From assembly GCA_036309765.1 (NCBI GenBank), contig JAXJTE010000212.1, positions 1 to 64,000 of the forward strand: a DNA stretch of 64,000 bases. Reading direction: 5' to 3'. The notes under the pieces were generated by a model. The model was not told where the DNA came from, did not search any database, and was given only the letters and a program-made list of their open reading frames with translations. Made by a program: the position numbers and the translations under genes. Shown here piece after piece: positions 32,437 to 41,404 of the stretch; the stretch's first letter is position 1, and every line of letters starts with the position of its first letter. The DNA comes from Caryophanon sp036309765. GTDB taxonomy: Bacteria > Bacillota > Bacilli > Bacillales_A > Planococcaceae.

Positions 32437-34515
32437 ATGGCGGATTATTTAGTAATTGTAGAATCACCTGCAAAGGCAAAAACGATTGAACGTTATTTAG
32501 GCAAAAAATATAAAGTAAAAGCATCGATTGGACATGTGCGTGATTTACCGCGCTCACAAATGGGCATCAACACAGAAAATAACTATGAGCCAAAGTATAT
32601 TACGATTCGTGGAAAAGGGCCGGTGCTACAAGAATTAAAGCAGGCGGCAAAAAAAGCGAAGAAAATTTATTTAGCAGCCGATCCAGACCGTGAAGGGGAA
32701 GCAATTGCATGGCATTTAGCAACGGCATTAAACATCGATATTCATTCGGATTGCCGCGTTGTGTTTAATGAGATTACGAAAGATGCAATCGTCGAGTCGT
32801 TTAAGCATCCACGCCCAATCAATATGGATTTAGTGGACGCACAGCAAGCACGTCGTATTTTAGACCGTTTAGTAGGCTACAATATTAGCCCTATACTATG
32901 GAAGAAAGTCAAAAAAGGCTTATCGGCAGGTCGCGTACAGTCGATTGCGCTGCGCTTAATCATTGAGCGCGAAGAAGAAATTAAGCGTTTCCAACCAGAG
33001 GAATATTGGACGATTGAAGGCGAGTTTGAAAAGGGCAAAAAACCGTTCAGTGCGCTGTATTACGGTGATGGCGAGCAAAAAATTAAGCTGACGAATGAGG
33101 CGGAAGTACAACAAGTGCTAGACGGTATTAAAGGTAAAGCGTTTGAAGTAACAAACGTTGTGCGCAAAGAACGTAAACGTAACGCAGCACAGCCATTTAC
33201 GACGTCTTCACTTCAACAAGAAGCAGCACGTAAATTAAACTTCCGTGCGAAAAAGACGATGATGCTTGCACAGCAATTATATGAAGGTATTGATATCGGC
33301 AAAAAAGAAGGCACAGTCGGCTTGATTACGTATATGCGTACCGATTCAACACGTATTTCAGAAACGGCAAAAACAGAAGTGCGATCGTTCATTGAAACGA
33401 TGTATGGCGAAGAGTTTGTCGCAACAGAGCAAAAACAAGTGAAAAAAAGCACGAATTCACAAGATGCGCATGAAGCAATTCGTCCGACGAGCACGATGCG
33501 TTCACCTGATACGTTAAAAACGGTATTATCACGCGATCAGCTACGTTTATACCGCCTTATTTGGGAGCGTTTTATCGCAAGTCAAATGGCACCAGCTGTA
33601 CTTGACACGATGACCGTGGATTTACAAAACGGCGATGTGCAGTTCCGTGCAAATGGCTCACAAGTGAAGTTTGCTGGTTTCATGAAAGTGTATATTGAAG
33701 GCACAGATGACCAAGCAGAGGAAACGAATAAGCTATTACCTGTAATGGAAATTGGCGATACGGTGAATTCAATTCAAATTGAGCCAAAGCAGCACTTTAC
33801 GCAGCCGCCACCACGTTATTCGGAGGCGCGTTTAGTGAAAACGTTAGAAGAGCTAGGTATAGGGCGTCCATCTACATATGCCCCGACGCTTGATACAATT
33901 CAAAAGCGAGGCTACGTAACGCTTGAAACGAAGCGCTTCGTTCCGTCAGAGCTTGGTGAAATTGTACATTGGGCAACGCTTGAGTTTTTCCCAGAAATTT
34001 TAAATATCGAGTTTACGGTGAAAATGGAGCAGGATTTAGATGAGGTTGAGGATGGACGCAAGCAATGGGTAGAGGTCATTGATGCGTTTTACAAAGACTT
34101 CGAAAAGCGTGTCGCATATGCCGATGCTGAGATGGAGAAAATCGTTATTAAAGACGAGCCAGCTGGTGAGGACTGCGAGCTATGTGGTTCAGCGATGGTG
34201 TATAAGCTTGGGCGCTACGGTAAGTTTATGGCATGCTCAAACTTCCCAGAATGCCGCAATACGAAGGCAATTATGAAGCAAATTGGCGTGAAATGTCCGG
34301 ATTGTACAGATGGACAAATCGTTGAACGTAAAAGTAAAACGAAGCGACTGTTCTACGGATGCGATCAATATCCACAATGCGAATTCGTGTCATGGGATAA
34401 GCCAATTAGTAGACCTTGTCCGAAATGTAGTGCATTATTAGTAGAGAAGAAAATTAAAAAAGGTGTTCAAATCCAGTGTACAAAATGTGATTACGAAGAA
34501 GCACCGACTCAATAA
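32437..34515 (+). CDS. topA: DNA topoisomerase I (type IA)
   Basis: Relaxes negative supercoils. I chose ATG 32437 (692 residues), 6 bases after AGAAGGAGG. An in-frame ATG at 32431 abuts the SD. The TOPRIM domain has VESPAKAK (8-15) and DPDREGEAIAWH (82-93). The catalytic Tyr is Y299 in YMRTDSTR. Three four-Cys zinc ribbons close the protein (CELC..C..C, CPDC..C..C, CPKC..C..C). Confidence 0.97.
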   Translation: MADYLVIVESPAKAKTIERYLGKKYKVKASIGHVRDLPRSQMGINTENNYEPKYITIRGKGPVLQELKQAAKKAKKIYLAADPDREGEAIAWHLATALNIDIHSDCRVVFNEITKDAIVESFKHPRPINMDLVDAQQARRILDRLVGYNISPILWKKVKKGLSAGRVQSIALRLIIEREEEIKRFQPEEYWTIEGEFEKGKKPFSALYYGDGEQKIKLTNEAEVQQVLDGIKGKAFEVTNVVRKERKRNAAQPFTTSSLQQEAARKLNFRAKKTMMLAQQLYEGIDIGKKEGTVGLITYMRTDSTRISETAKTEVRSFIETMYGEEFVATEQKQVKKSTNSQDAHEAIRPTSTMRSPDTLKTVLSRDQLRLYRLIWERFIASQMAPAVLDTMTVDLQNGDVQFRANGSQVKFAGFMKVYIEGTDDQAEETNKLLPVMEIGDTVNSIQIEPKQHFTQPPPRYSEARLVKTLEELGIGRPSTYAPTLDTIQKRGYVTLETKRFVPSELGEIVHWATLEFFPEILNIEFTVKMEQDLDEVEDGRKQWVEVIDAFYKDFEKRVAYADAEMEKIVIKDEPAGEDCELCGSAMVYKLGRYGKFMACSNFPECRNTKAIMKQIGVKCPDCTDGQIVERKSKTKRLFYGCDQYPQCEFVSWDKPISRPCPKCSALLVEKKIKKGVQIQCTKCDYEEAPTQ

Positions 34516-34536
34516 AAGAAAGATAGGTAAATCAAT

Positions 34537-35850
34537 ATGTCACAACAAATTGTTAACGTTATTGGTGCTGGTTTAGCAGGTAGTGAAGCAGCATGGCAAA
34601 TCGCAAAGCGCGGTGTGAAAGTACGTTTATACGAAATGCGTCCGGTAAAGCAAACACCAGCGCACCATACAGATAAATTCGCGGAGCTTGTTTGTTCAAA
34701 CTCGCTACGTGCAAACGGCTTAACGAATGCAGTCGGTGTGATTAAAGAGGAAATGCGTAAGCTTGATTCAGTTATTATGGCTGCGGCGGACAATTGTTCT
34801 GTTCCAGCAGGCGGTGCTTTGGCGGTTGACCGTCACGAGTTCGCGTCATACGTAACAGAAGCAGTACGTAACCACGAAAACATCGAGGTCATTAACGAGG
34901 AAGTAACGGAAATTCCAGATGGCATTACAGTAATCGCGACAGGCCCATTAACGTCTGAAGCGTTAGCCACACAAATTCAGCAGCTAACAGGTCAAGATTA
35001 TTTATACTTCTATGACGCAGCAGCACCGATTTTAGAAAAAGATTCAATCGACATGGACAAAGTATACTTAAAATCACGCTACGACAAAGGTGAAGCAGCA
35101 TACTTAAACTGCCCAATGAACAGAGAAGAGTTTGATGCATTCCGTCAAGCGTTAATCGAAGCGGAATGTGCACCGTTAAAAGAGTTCGAAAAAGAGAAGT
35201 ATTTCGAAGGCTGTATGCCAATTGAAGTCATGGCAGCACGCGGTGAGAAAACGATGACATTCGGACCGATGAAACCAGTTGGGCTAGAAGATCCGAAAAC
35301 AGGTAAACGTCCGTACGCGGTTGTACAATTACGTCAAGACGACGCAGCAGGCACGTTATATAACATCGTTGGCTTCCAAACTCATTTAAAATGGGGCGAG
35401 CAAAAGCGTGTATTCTCGATGATTCCAGGTTTAGAAAATGTGGAAATCGTACGCTACGGCGTTATGCACCGCAACACGTTCATCAATTCACCGAAAGTGC
35501 TTGAAAAAACGTATCAGCTATCAGCGAATAAGCAAATTTTCTTCGCAGGTCAAATGACTGGAGTAGAAGGTTATGTAGAATCAGCAGGTTCAGGCTTAAT
35601 CGCAGGCATTAACGCAGCACGTTTAGCAGTTGGCGAAGAACCAATTATTTTCCCGTTTGAAACAGCACTTGGGGCGATGGCACGTTACATTACAGAGGCG
35701 GACGCGAAAAACTTCCAGCCGATGAACGTAAACTTCGGTATTTTCCCAGACTTAGGCGAGCGCATTCGATCAAAGGCAGAGCGTGCAGAGCGTCAAGCGA
35801 CACGCGCCATTGAAGCAATTGACCGCTTCGTTGCAACGACTGAGCTATAA
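34537..35850 (+). CDS. trmFO: tRNA (uracil-54-C5) methyltransferase, folate- and FAD-dependent
   Basis: Makes ribothymidine at tRNA position 54 from methylene-tetrahydrofolate. The FAD-binding GAGLAGSEAAW begins at residue 10. Conserved Cys motifs are LVCSNSLRANGL and EGCMPIEVMAARG. The C-terminus has the second nucleotide-binding stretch GQMTGVEGYVESAGSG. It has 437 residues. The SD is weak (AAGATAGG). The topA-trmFO-xerC order is as in B. subtilis. Confidence 0.97.
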   Translation: MSQQIVNVIGAGLAGSEAAWQIAKRGVKVRLYEMRPVKQTPAHHTDKFAELVCSNSLRANGLTNAVGVIKEEMRKLDSVIMAAADNCSVPAGGALAVDRHEFASYVTEAVRNHENIEVINEEVTEIPDGITVIATGPLTSEALATQIQQLTGQDYLYFYDAAAPILEKDSIDMDKVYLKSRYDKGEAAYLNCPMNREEFDAFRQALIEAECAPLKEFEKEKYFEGCMPIEVMAARGEKTMTFGPMKPVGLEDPKTGKRPYAVVQLRQDDAAGTLYNIVGFQTHLKWGEQKRVFSMIPGLENVEIVRYGVMHRNTFINSPKVLEKTYQLSANKQIFFAGQMTGVEGYVESAGSGLIAGINAARLAVGEEPIIFPFETALGAMARYITEADAKNFQPMNVNFGIFPDLGERIRSKAERAERQATRAIEAIDRFVATTEL

Positions 35851-35859
35851 TTTGAAACG

Positions 35860-35896
35860 GCCTTTAAGATTTGCTATAATCTTAAAGGCTTTTTCT
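35860..35896 (+). terminator. Terminator after trmFO
   Basis: Arms GCCTTTAAGATT and AATCTTAAAGGC around a short loop, followed by TTTTTCTTTG. Confidence 0.93.
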
Positions 35897-35966
35897 TTGT
35901 TTTCAGCAAGCTAGACAGAAAAGACAGTATATTCATAAAAAAATATTACAAAATAGTATTTACTAC

Positions 35967-35995
35967 TTGTCATATCGTGAAATTAAGTCTATTGT
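35967..35995 (+). promoter_or_regulatory. Promoter of xerC-hslV-hslU-codY
   Basis: TTGTCA (35967-35972) and TATTGT (35990-35995) spaced 17 bases, 78 bases before xerC and after the trmFO terminator. Confidence 0.5.
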
Positions 35996-36073
35996 CTAAT
36001 AAGTGAACTTTTATTGATAACGGCAATCGGCAACAAAATGAGCAATCCTTTTTTACGAATGAGGAGGTACATG

Positions 36074-36970
36074 ATGTTAACGTTAACGGAAGCAGTCGAG
36101 CGTTTTATGTATTACATTCAAGCAGAGCGCATGCTATCTGTACATACTGTTCGTGAGTATCGCTATGATGTGGAGCAATTCGTCACGTTTTTACAGCAAG
36201 AAGGTGTACAGCATTTAGAGCATGTGACGTCCATTCATGCGCGCGCGTTTATTACAAAACTATACGAAGAACAAAAAGCGAGAACGACGATTTCGAGAAA
36301 AATTTCCTCGATTCGTTCTTTTTTTGCGTTTTTAAACAAACAATTTCATGTGGATGATACGTCGTTTAGTGCATTATTTCATCCGAAAAAAGAGCAAAAG
36401 CTACCGCAGTTTTTTTACGCGGAGGAAATTGAACAAATTTTTACGGCGAATAAAGGCGATGATTTGCAATCTATTCGCAATATCGCTATGTTGGAATTAT
36501 TGTACGCAACTGGTGTGCGTGTAAGTGAGTTGCTTGGTCTGGAGCTTTCGCAAATCGATTTTCAGTATGGATTTATCCGTGTGATCGGTAAAGGGAAAAA
36601 AGAGCGAATCATTCCATTTGGTCAATATGCGCTCAATGCGTTAACCTATTATATACAGTATGCACGACCACGCATTATGAAAACGAAGCAGCATTCGCAT
36701 GTGTTCGTCAATATGCGCGGCGATGCGTTGACGGCAAAAGGTGTTCAGTATATTTTACAGAAGATGATTGATAAGACAGCATCGCATTTAAACATTTATC
36801 CGCATATGCTGCGTCATACGTTTGCGACACATTTACTTAATAACGGCGCAGATATTCGTTCTGTTCAAGAATTGCTCGGGCATGCACAGCTATCTACAAC
36901 ACAAGTGTATACGCACGTAACGAAAGAGCATTTGAAAAAAACATATATGAATGCACATCCAAGGGCATAG
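36074..36970 (+). CDS. xerC: Tyrosine recombinase XerC (CodV)
   Basis: Resolves chromosome dimers at dif together with XerD. The N-terminal SAM-like core-binding domain (about 1-90) precedes the catalytic domain. Catalytic residues can be read in ATGVRVSELLGL (Arg), HMLRHTFATHLL (His-x-x-Arg), LLGHAQLSTTQVYTHV (His and nucleophile Tyr). I chose ATG 36074 (298 residues), 6 bases after GAGGAGG. ATG 36071 is too close to it, and 36014 would add unrelated residues. Confidence 0.92.
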   Translation: MLTLTEAVERFMYYIQAERMLSVHTVREYRYDVEQFVTFLQQEGVQHLEHVTSIHARAFITKLYEEQKARTTISRKISSIRSFFAFLNKQFHVDDTSFSALFHPKKEQKLPQFFYAEEIEQIFTANKGDDLQSIRNIAMLELLYATGVRVSELLGLELSQIDFQYGFIRVIGKGKKERIIPFGQYALNALTYYIQYARPRIMKTKQHSHVFVNMRGDALTAKGVQYILQKMIDKTASHLNIYPHMLRHTFATHLLNNGADIRSVQELLGHAQLSTTQVYTHVTKEHLKKTYMNAHPRA

Positions 36971-36983
36971 AAGGAGTGGGAGT

Positions 36984-37526
36984 ATGGGACAAATTCATGC
37001 AACAACAATTTTTGCAATTCAGCACAACGGTGAGTGTGCGATGGCTGGTGACGGTCAAGTAACACTCGGCAATCAAGTTGTCATGAAAGCAACGGCAAAA
37101 AAAGTACGCCGTTTATTTAACGGGCAAGTGCTTGCTGGTTTTGCGGGGTCTGTAGCAGACGCTTTTACATTGTTTGAAATGTTTGAAGAAAAACTGAATG
37201 AATATAATGGCAATTTACAACGTGCAGCGGTGGAAGTTGCAAAACAGTGGCGCGGGGATAAAATGCTGCGTCAGCTAGAGGCATTGTTACTCGTAATGGA
37301 TAAAGATACGTTACTGCTTGTGTCGGGTACAGGTGAAGTCATTGAGCCAGACGATGGCATTTTAGCGATCGGCTCAGGTGGCAATTACGCGTTATCAGCA
37401 GGTCGTGCGCTGAAGAAATTTGCAGGCGACTCATTATCAGCAAAAGAAATTGCCCACGCATCGCTTGAAACAGCGGCAGATATTTGCGTATTCACAAATC
37501 ATAATATTATTTTGGAGGTTTTATAA
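36984..37526 (+). CDS. hslV: HslV/ClpQ peptidase subunit of the HslUV protease
   Basis: Proteasome-like peptidase that works with HslU. I chose ATG 36984 (180 residues), with AAGGAGTGGG upstream; the core GDGQVTLGNQVVMK follows. The N-terminus is MGQIHATTIF: the conserved Thr-Thr is at 7-8, six residues in, so it must be unmasked by processing. In B. subtilis an N-terminal Ser is reported as nucleophile; here residue 2 is Gly. The stop overlaps hslU by one base. Confidence 0.95.
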   Translation: MGQIHATTIFAIQHNGECAMAGDGQVTLGNQVVMKATAKKVRRLFNGQVLAGFAGSVADAFTLFEMFEEKLNEYNGNLQRAAVEVAKQWRGDKMLRQLEALLLVMDKDTLLLVSGTGEVIEPDDGILAIGSGGNYALSAGRALKKFAGDSLSAKEIAHASLETAADICVFTNHNIILEVL

Positions 37527-38920
37527 TGACGAAACATTTAACGCCAAAACAAATTACAGAGCATTTAAATCGCCACATCGTTGGTCAACATGATGCAAAG
37601 CGTGCGGTCGCAGTAGCATTACGTAACCGTTACCGCAGAAGTTTACTATCAGAGGATTTAAAAAATGAAGTCATTCCAAAAAATATTTTAATGATTGGCC
37701 CAACTGGTGTCGGTAAAACAGAAATTGCACGCCGCATTGCAAAGTTAACGAATGCACCGTTCATTAAAGTCGAAGCGACAAAGTTCACTGAAGTGGGGTA
37801 CGTTGGCCGTGACGTCGAGTCAATGGTGCGCGATTTAGTCGAGTCTTCTGTTCGCGTTGTGAAGGAAGAAAAGATGGAAGCGGTAAAGGAGCAAGCAGAG
37901 CATTTAGCAAACGAGCAAATTGTGAAGCTACTCGTGCCGGTGCTGCGCAAAAAGCAGGCAACGCAAAATCCGTTTGAGGCGTTATTTGGTGGTCAGCAGC
38001 AAGCACAAGAAGATGATGGTGCAGAGCAAGCGGACGTTCGTTCAAAGCGTGCGCAAGTAGCAATTGATTTAGCAGCAGGTAAGCTTGAGGACGAATGGGT
38101 AACAGTTGAGGTGACAGAGCAAGCACCGTCAATTTTTGATGCGCTGCAAGGCTCAGGTATGGAAATGGCAGGAAGCGGCATGCAAGATATGCTTTCAAGC
38201 TTTATGCCAAAGAAAACAAAAAATCGCCGCGTACAAGTAAAAGACGCGCGACGCATTTTAACGGTCGAGGAAGCATCGAAACTAATCGACAACGATGAAG
38301 TGACGCAGGAAGCTGTTGTACGCGCAGAACAGGCTGGTATTATTTTCATCGACGAAATCGATAAAATTGCATCAAAAGGGAATAGCGGTGGCAACACGCT
38401 CGTTTCACGTGACGGTGTGCAACGCGATATTTTACCGATTATTGAAGGTTCGACGGTGACGACGAAATACGGTCCGGTGAAAACAGACTATATGCTGTTT
38501 ATCGCAGCGGGCGCATTCCACGTCGCAAAGCCATCTGACTTAATTCCCGAACTACAAGGGCGCTTCCCAATTCGCGTCGAGCTAGAGAAGCTAACGAAGG
38601 AAGATTTCGTGCGCATTTTACATGAGCCGGATCAATCGCTCATTTTACAATATAAAGCATTGCTTGAAACAGAAGGCGTAACGATTGATTTCACAGACGA
38701 AGCAATTGAGCGCATCGCAGAAATTGCGACAAATGTAAACCAAGAAACAGACAATATCGGTGCGCGTCGCCTGCATACGATTTTAGAACGTTTATTAGAA
38801 GAATTATCATTTGAAGCTTCTGAAATTGCGCCGGCGCATATTGCGATTACACCAGCATACGTCGACCAAAAGTTAGGCGAAATTGTGAAGAACAAAGACT
38901 TAACACAATTTATTTTATAG
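37526..38920 (+). CDS. hslU: HslU/ClpY ATPase subunit of the HslUV protease
   Basis: AAA+ unfoldase that feeds HslV. Walker A GPTGVGKTE is at 58-66 and Walker B IIFIDEIDKIA at about 272-282. An acidic, Gln-rich I domain lies between. The C-terminal tail LTQFIL is the part that docks into HslV in this family. It has 464 residues. The SD TTTGGAGG lies inside hslV. Confidence 0.97.
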   Translation: MTKHLTPKQITEHLNRHIVGQHDAKRAVAVALRNRYRRSLLSEDLKNEVIPKNILMIGPTGVGKTEIARRIAKLTNAPFIKVEATKFTEVGYVGRDVESMVRDLVESSVRVVKEEKMEAVKEQAEHLANEQIVKLLVPVLRKKQATQNPFEALFGGQQQAQEDDGAEQADVRSKRAQVAIDLAAGKLEDEWVTVEVTEQAPSIFDALQGSGMEMAGSGMQDMLSSFMPKKTKNRRVQVKDARRILTVEEASKLIDNDEVTQEAVVRAEQAGIIFIDEIDKIASKGNSGGNTLVSRDGVQRDILPIIEGSTVTTKYGPVKTDYMLFIAAGAFHVAKPSDLIPELQGRFPIRVELEKLTKEDFVRILHEPDQSLILQYKALLETEGVTIDFTDEAIERIAEIATNVNQETDNIGARRLHTILERLLEELSFEASEIAPAHIAITPAYVDQKLGEIVKNKDLTQFIL

Positions 38921-39022
38921 CGTTTGAAGCATATTATTTTAAATAAATTGTAAAAACCTTTAGAATATTAAGTGAATTAGGAAATAATATGATCGACTTC
39001 GATCAGGAGGATATAGATATTT

Positions 39023-39802
39023 ATGAATTTATTAGGTAAAACACGAAAAATTAACTCGATGTTACAAGCATCAGCAGGTAAGCCTGTAAACTTTAAAGAA
39101 ATGGCAGACACATTAGGCGACATTATCGATGCGAACGTATTCATCGTAAGCCGTAAAGGAAAGCTACTTGGCTTATCGATTCATCAACAAATTGAAAATG
39201 AGCGCATGAAAAAGATGTTTGAAGAACGTCAATTTCCTATAGAGTATACACAAAACTTATTTACGATTACAGAAACATCATCAAACATCGGCATCGACAG
39301 CGACTACACAGCATTCCCTGTAGAGAATAAAGATTTATTCCGCGATGGCTTAACGACAATCGTTCCAATTATCGGTGGCGGTGAGCGCTTAGGTACATTA
39401 ATTTTAGCGCGTGTTGCAGCACAATTTGAAGATGACGATTTAATTTTAGCTGAATACGGTGCAACAGTAGTCGGCATGGAAATTTTACGTGAAAAATCAG
39501 AGGAAATTGAAGAGGAAGCTCGTTCAAAAGCGGTCGTACAAATGGCGATCAACTCTTTATCATACTCTGAATTAGAAGCGATTGAGCATATTTTCGAAGA
39601 GCTTGATGGCAATGAAGGTTTATTAGTTGCGTCTAAAATTGCAGACCGCGTTGGCATTACGCGCTCAGTAATCGTAAATGCATTACGTAAACTAGAGTCA
39701 GCTGGCGTAATTGAGTCTCGTTCTTTAGGGATGAAAGGTACGTATATTAAAGTATTAAATGACAAATTTTTAACGGCATTAGCAGAGATTAAAATGAAAT
39801 AA
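39023..39802 (+). CDS. codY: GTP- and branched-chain-amino-acid-sensing repressor CodY
   Basis: Global regulator of nutrient limitation. The N-terminal GAF domain senses branched-chain amino acids. The C-terminal winged HTH lies at about 199-233 (SKIADRVGITRSVIVNALRK). It has 259 residues, exactly the usual length. The SD AGGAGG is 12 bases from the ATG, longer than its neighbours. The 102-base gap after hslU has no terminator, so it is probably read with hslVU and may have an additional weak promoter. Confidence 0.97.
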   Translation: MNLLGKTRKINSMLQASAGKPVNFKEMADTLGDIIDANVFIVSRKGKLLGLSIHQQIENERMKKMFEERQFPIEYTQNLFTITETSSNIGIDSDYTAFPVENKDLFRDGLTTIVPIIGGGERLGTLILARVAAQFEDDDLILAEYGATVVGMEILREKSEEIEEEARSKAVVQMAINSLSYSELEAIEHIFEELDGNEGLLVASKIADRVGITRSVIVNALRKLESAGVIESRSLGMKGTYIKVLNDKFLTALAEIKMK

Positions 39803-39860
39803 CATATCGCGTTTTCTTTTTGAATAGCTATATGCATTCAAAGATGGCTATTTTGTGACG

Positions 39861-39913
39861 GACAGATTGTGTACTACATGATTTACAGCATGTAGGGCAG
39901 TCTGTCTTTTTTA
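39861..39913 (+). terminator. Terminator after codY
   Basis: A long stem built from GACAGA..ACTACATG and CATGTA..TCTGTC, then TTTTTT. It separates codY from the fla/che operon. A weaker hairpin (AATAGC/GCTATT) lies just upstream at about 39823-39855. Confidence 0.82.
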
Positions 39914-40043
39914 CTATGCTTTAAAAGTGATGAAATTAGTTTTACACTATACGTATGTTGGAAACGAAACGTTAATAATTCCTGTATTTAAGGGTATTTA
40001 TACATATTTTACTAGTTCACATGGTATGTCGTTTAAGGACAAA

Positions 40044-40087
40044 AGTATATACTCATAACTTAAGATAGTTATAACCGACTAGGTTAT
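40044..40087 (+). promoter_or_regulatory. Array of inverted half-sites upstream of the fla/che operon
   Basis: It contains the palindrome AGTATATACT (40044-40053), then ATAACT (40055-40060) facing AGTTAT (40067-40072), then ATAACC (40071-40076) facing GGTTAT (40082-40087). The 5-base core ATAAC/GTTAT occurs four times in two overlapping inverted pairs. It ends 15 bases before the -35 box, the position of an activator site. The rest of the 381-base gap 39803-40183 holds the codY terminator, this array and the promoter. Confidence 0.55.
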
Positions 40088-40102
40088 TTTAGCGAAAGAC
40101 GA

Positions 40103-40131
40103 TAGACACTGTTTCAAAAGTTAATTACAAT
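40103..40131 (+). promoter_or_regulatory. Promoter of the fla/che operon
   Basis: TAGACA (40103-40108) and TACAAT (40126-40131) spaced 17 bases, about 52 bases before flgB. Weak sigma-D-like matches (ACCGACTA after TAAC with 14 bases between; GACGATAG at 40099) exist nearby but are poor. Confidence 0.6.
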
Positions 40132-40183
40132 AAGAAGTAATCAAATTTGTTGTGCTGTCACGACGTAAGCGAGGTGTGAAAGA

Positions 40184-40576
40184 ATGAATTTATTTGGAGG
40201 AACGATCGGAAATTTGGAGTCGGGGTTGAAGTATTCTGCGACAAAACAAAAAACAATTGCTCAAAATATCGCAAATGTAGATACACCGAAGTACAAAGCA
40301 AAAGATGTCAGCTTCGCTAAAATGCTAAAGGATGCAGAGATTGATACGATGTCCGCACATCGCACAGACCAACGTCATTATGAGTTTAAACAACCACAAT
40401 CATCTGATGGTGTATACAGTTATACTAATTTACGTTATCGTCAAAATGGCAATGGTGTTGATATGGATGCAGAGCAAGCAAAGATGGCTGAAAATACGAT
40501 TTATTACAATGCGCTAATTGATCGTGTAAATGGCAAGCTAAATTCATTGAAAACAGTCATTAAAGGAGGACAATAA
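40184..40576 (+). CDS. flgB: Flagellar basal-body rod protein FlgB
   Basis: Proximal rod subunit exported by the flagellar type III system. The rod-protein motif QNIANVDTPKYKAKDVSF lies at about 28-45. The C-terminal helix NTIYYNALIDRVNGKLNSLK matches the coiled-coil end of axial proteins. It has 130 residues. The ATG is preceded by GAGGTG. It is the first gene of the 24-kb fla/che operon. Confidence 0.95.
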   Translation: MNLFGGTIGNLESGLKYSATKQKTIAQNIANVDTPKYKAKDVSFAKMLKDAEIDTMSAHRTDQRHYEFKQPQSSDGVYSYTNLRYRQNGNGVDMDAEQAKMAENTIYYNALIDRVNGKLNSLKTVIKGGQ

Positions 40577-40578
40577 TT

Positions 40579-41043
40579 TTGTCAATTTTTCATAGTATGA
40601 ATACAACAGCATCGGCATTAACTGCGCAGCGCTTGCGTATGGATGTTACGTCGTCAAACATTGCAAATGTAGATACGACACGTGGCACACAAAATGCAGA
40701 TGGCACATGGGATCCATATCGTCGTAAAACCGTAACAATGACCGCACAAGAAGGTGGTTTTTCTAACTTCCTAAATCAAGCGATGGGTGTTCAAGTTAAA
40801 GATGGTGTAGGAAATGGTGTGAAAGTAACTCGAATTGGCGGAGATACTGAAACGCCTTTTAAGCTTGTATATGACCCGACACATCCAGATGCAAATGAAG
40901 CCGGCTATGTGGAAACACCAAACGTCGACTTATTAACAGAAATGGTTGACTTAATGTCTGCAACGCGTTCGTATGAGGCAAACATTACAGTATTCAATGC
41001 AAATAAAGCGATGTTAACAAAAGCGTTAGAAATCGGAAAATAA
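40579..41043 (+). CDS. flgC: Flagellar basal-body rod protein FlgC
   Basis: Rod subunit with the N-terminal motif SSNIANVDTTRG and a C-terminal axial helix ending in NKAMLTKALEIGK. It has 154 residues. The start is TTG 40579, with AAAGGAGGAC upstream; the translated start SIFHSMNTTASALTAQR aligns with B. subtilis FlgC, so the TTG is preferred over the ATG six codons later. Confidence 0.94.
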   Translation: MSIFHSMNTTASALTAQRLRMDVTSSNIANVDTTRGTQNADGTWDPYRRKTVTMTAQEGGFSNFLNQAMGVQVKDGVGNGVKVTRIGGDTETPFKLVYDPTHPDANEAGYVETPNVDLLTEMVDLMSATRSYEANITVFNANKAMLTKALEIGK

Positions 41044-41055
41044 GGGGTAGAGTAA

Positions 41056-41355
41056 ATGGCAATTACAGCGATTACAAACAATTCTTTAGCTACAATGCAA
41101 GTTGAAAATACACGACAAACACCTTTTGAATCACAACAAAACTTTGCAAATTCGTTAAAGGATGCAATTTCAAGCTTAAATGAAAAGCAAATTGCGTCAG
41201 ACAATGCGACAAATACATTAATTTCAGGCGGCGACATTGAGTTACATGATGTTATGATTGCATCACAAAAAGCAAGTGTAGCAATGGAGCTTACAATGCA
41301 AGTTCGTAACAAAGCAGTAGAAGCATATCAAGAAATGATGCGTATGAGCGTATAA
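41056..41355 (+). CDS. fliE: Flagellar hook-basal body complex protein FliE
   Basis: Adapter between the MS ring and the rod. It has 99 residues; the C-terminal part DIELHDVMIASQKASVAMEL and VRNKAVEAYQEMMRMSV are the conserved family regions. The SD is AAGGGGTAGAG. Confidence 0.95.
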   Translation: MAITAITNNSLATMQVENTRQTPFESQQNFANSLKDAISSLNEKQIASDNATNTLISGGDIELHDVMIASQKASVAMELTMQVRNKAVEAYQEMMRMSV

Positions 41356-41404
41356 CACAACTTTCAAATAGGTGGGGTACTTCACGAATACCGGAGGGTA
41401 CATA

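Noticed and set aside
40072..40106. Sigma-D promoter for flgB
   Set aside because: ACCGACTA and GACGATAG match the sigma-D -10 consensus (GCCGATAT) only partly and lack a good TAAA partner; the sigma-A pair nearby is better.
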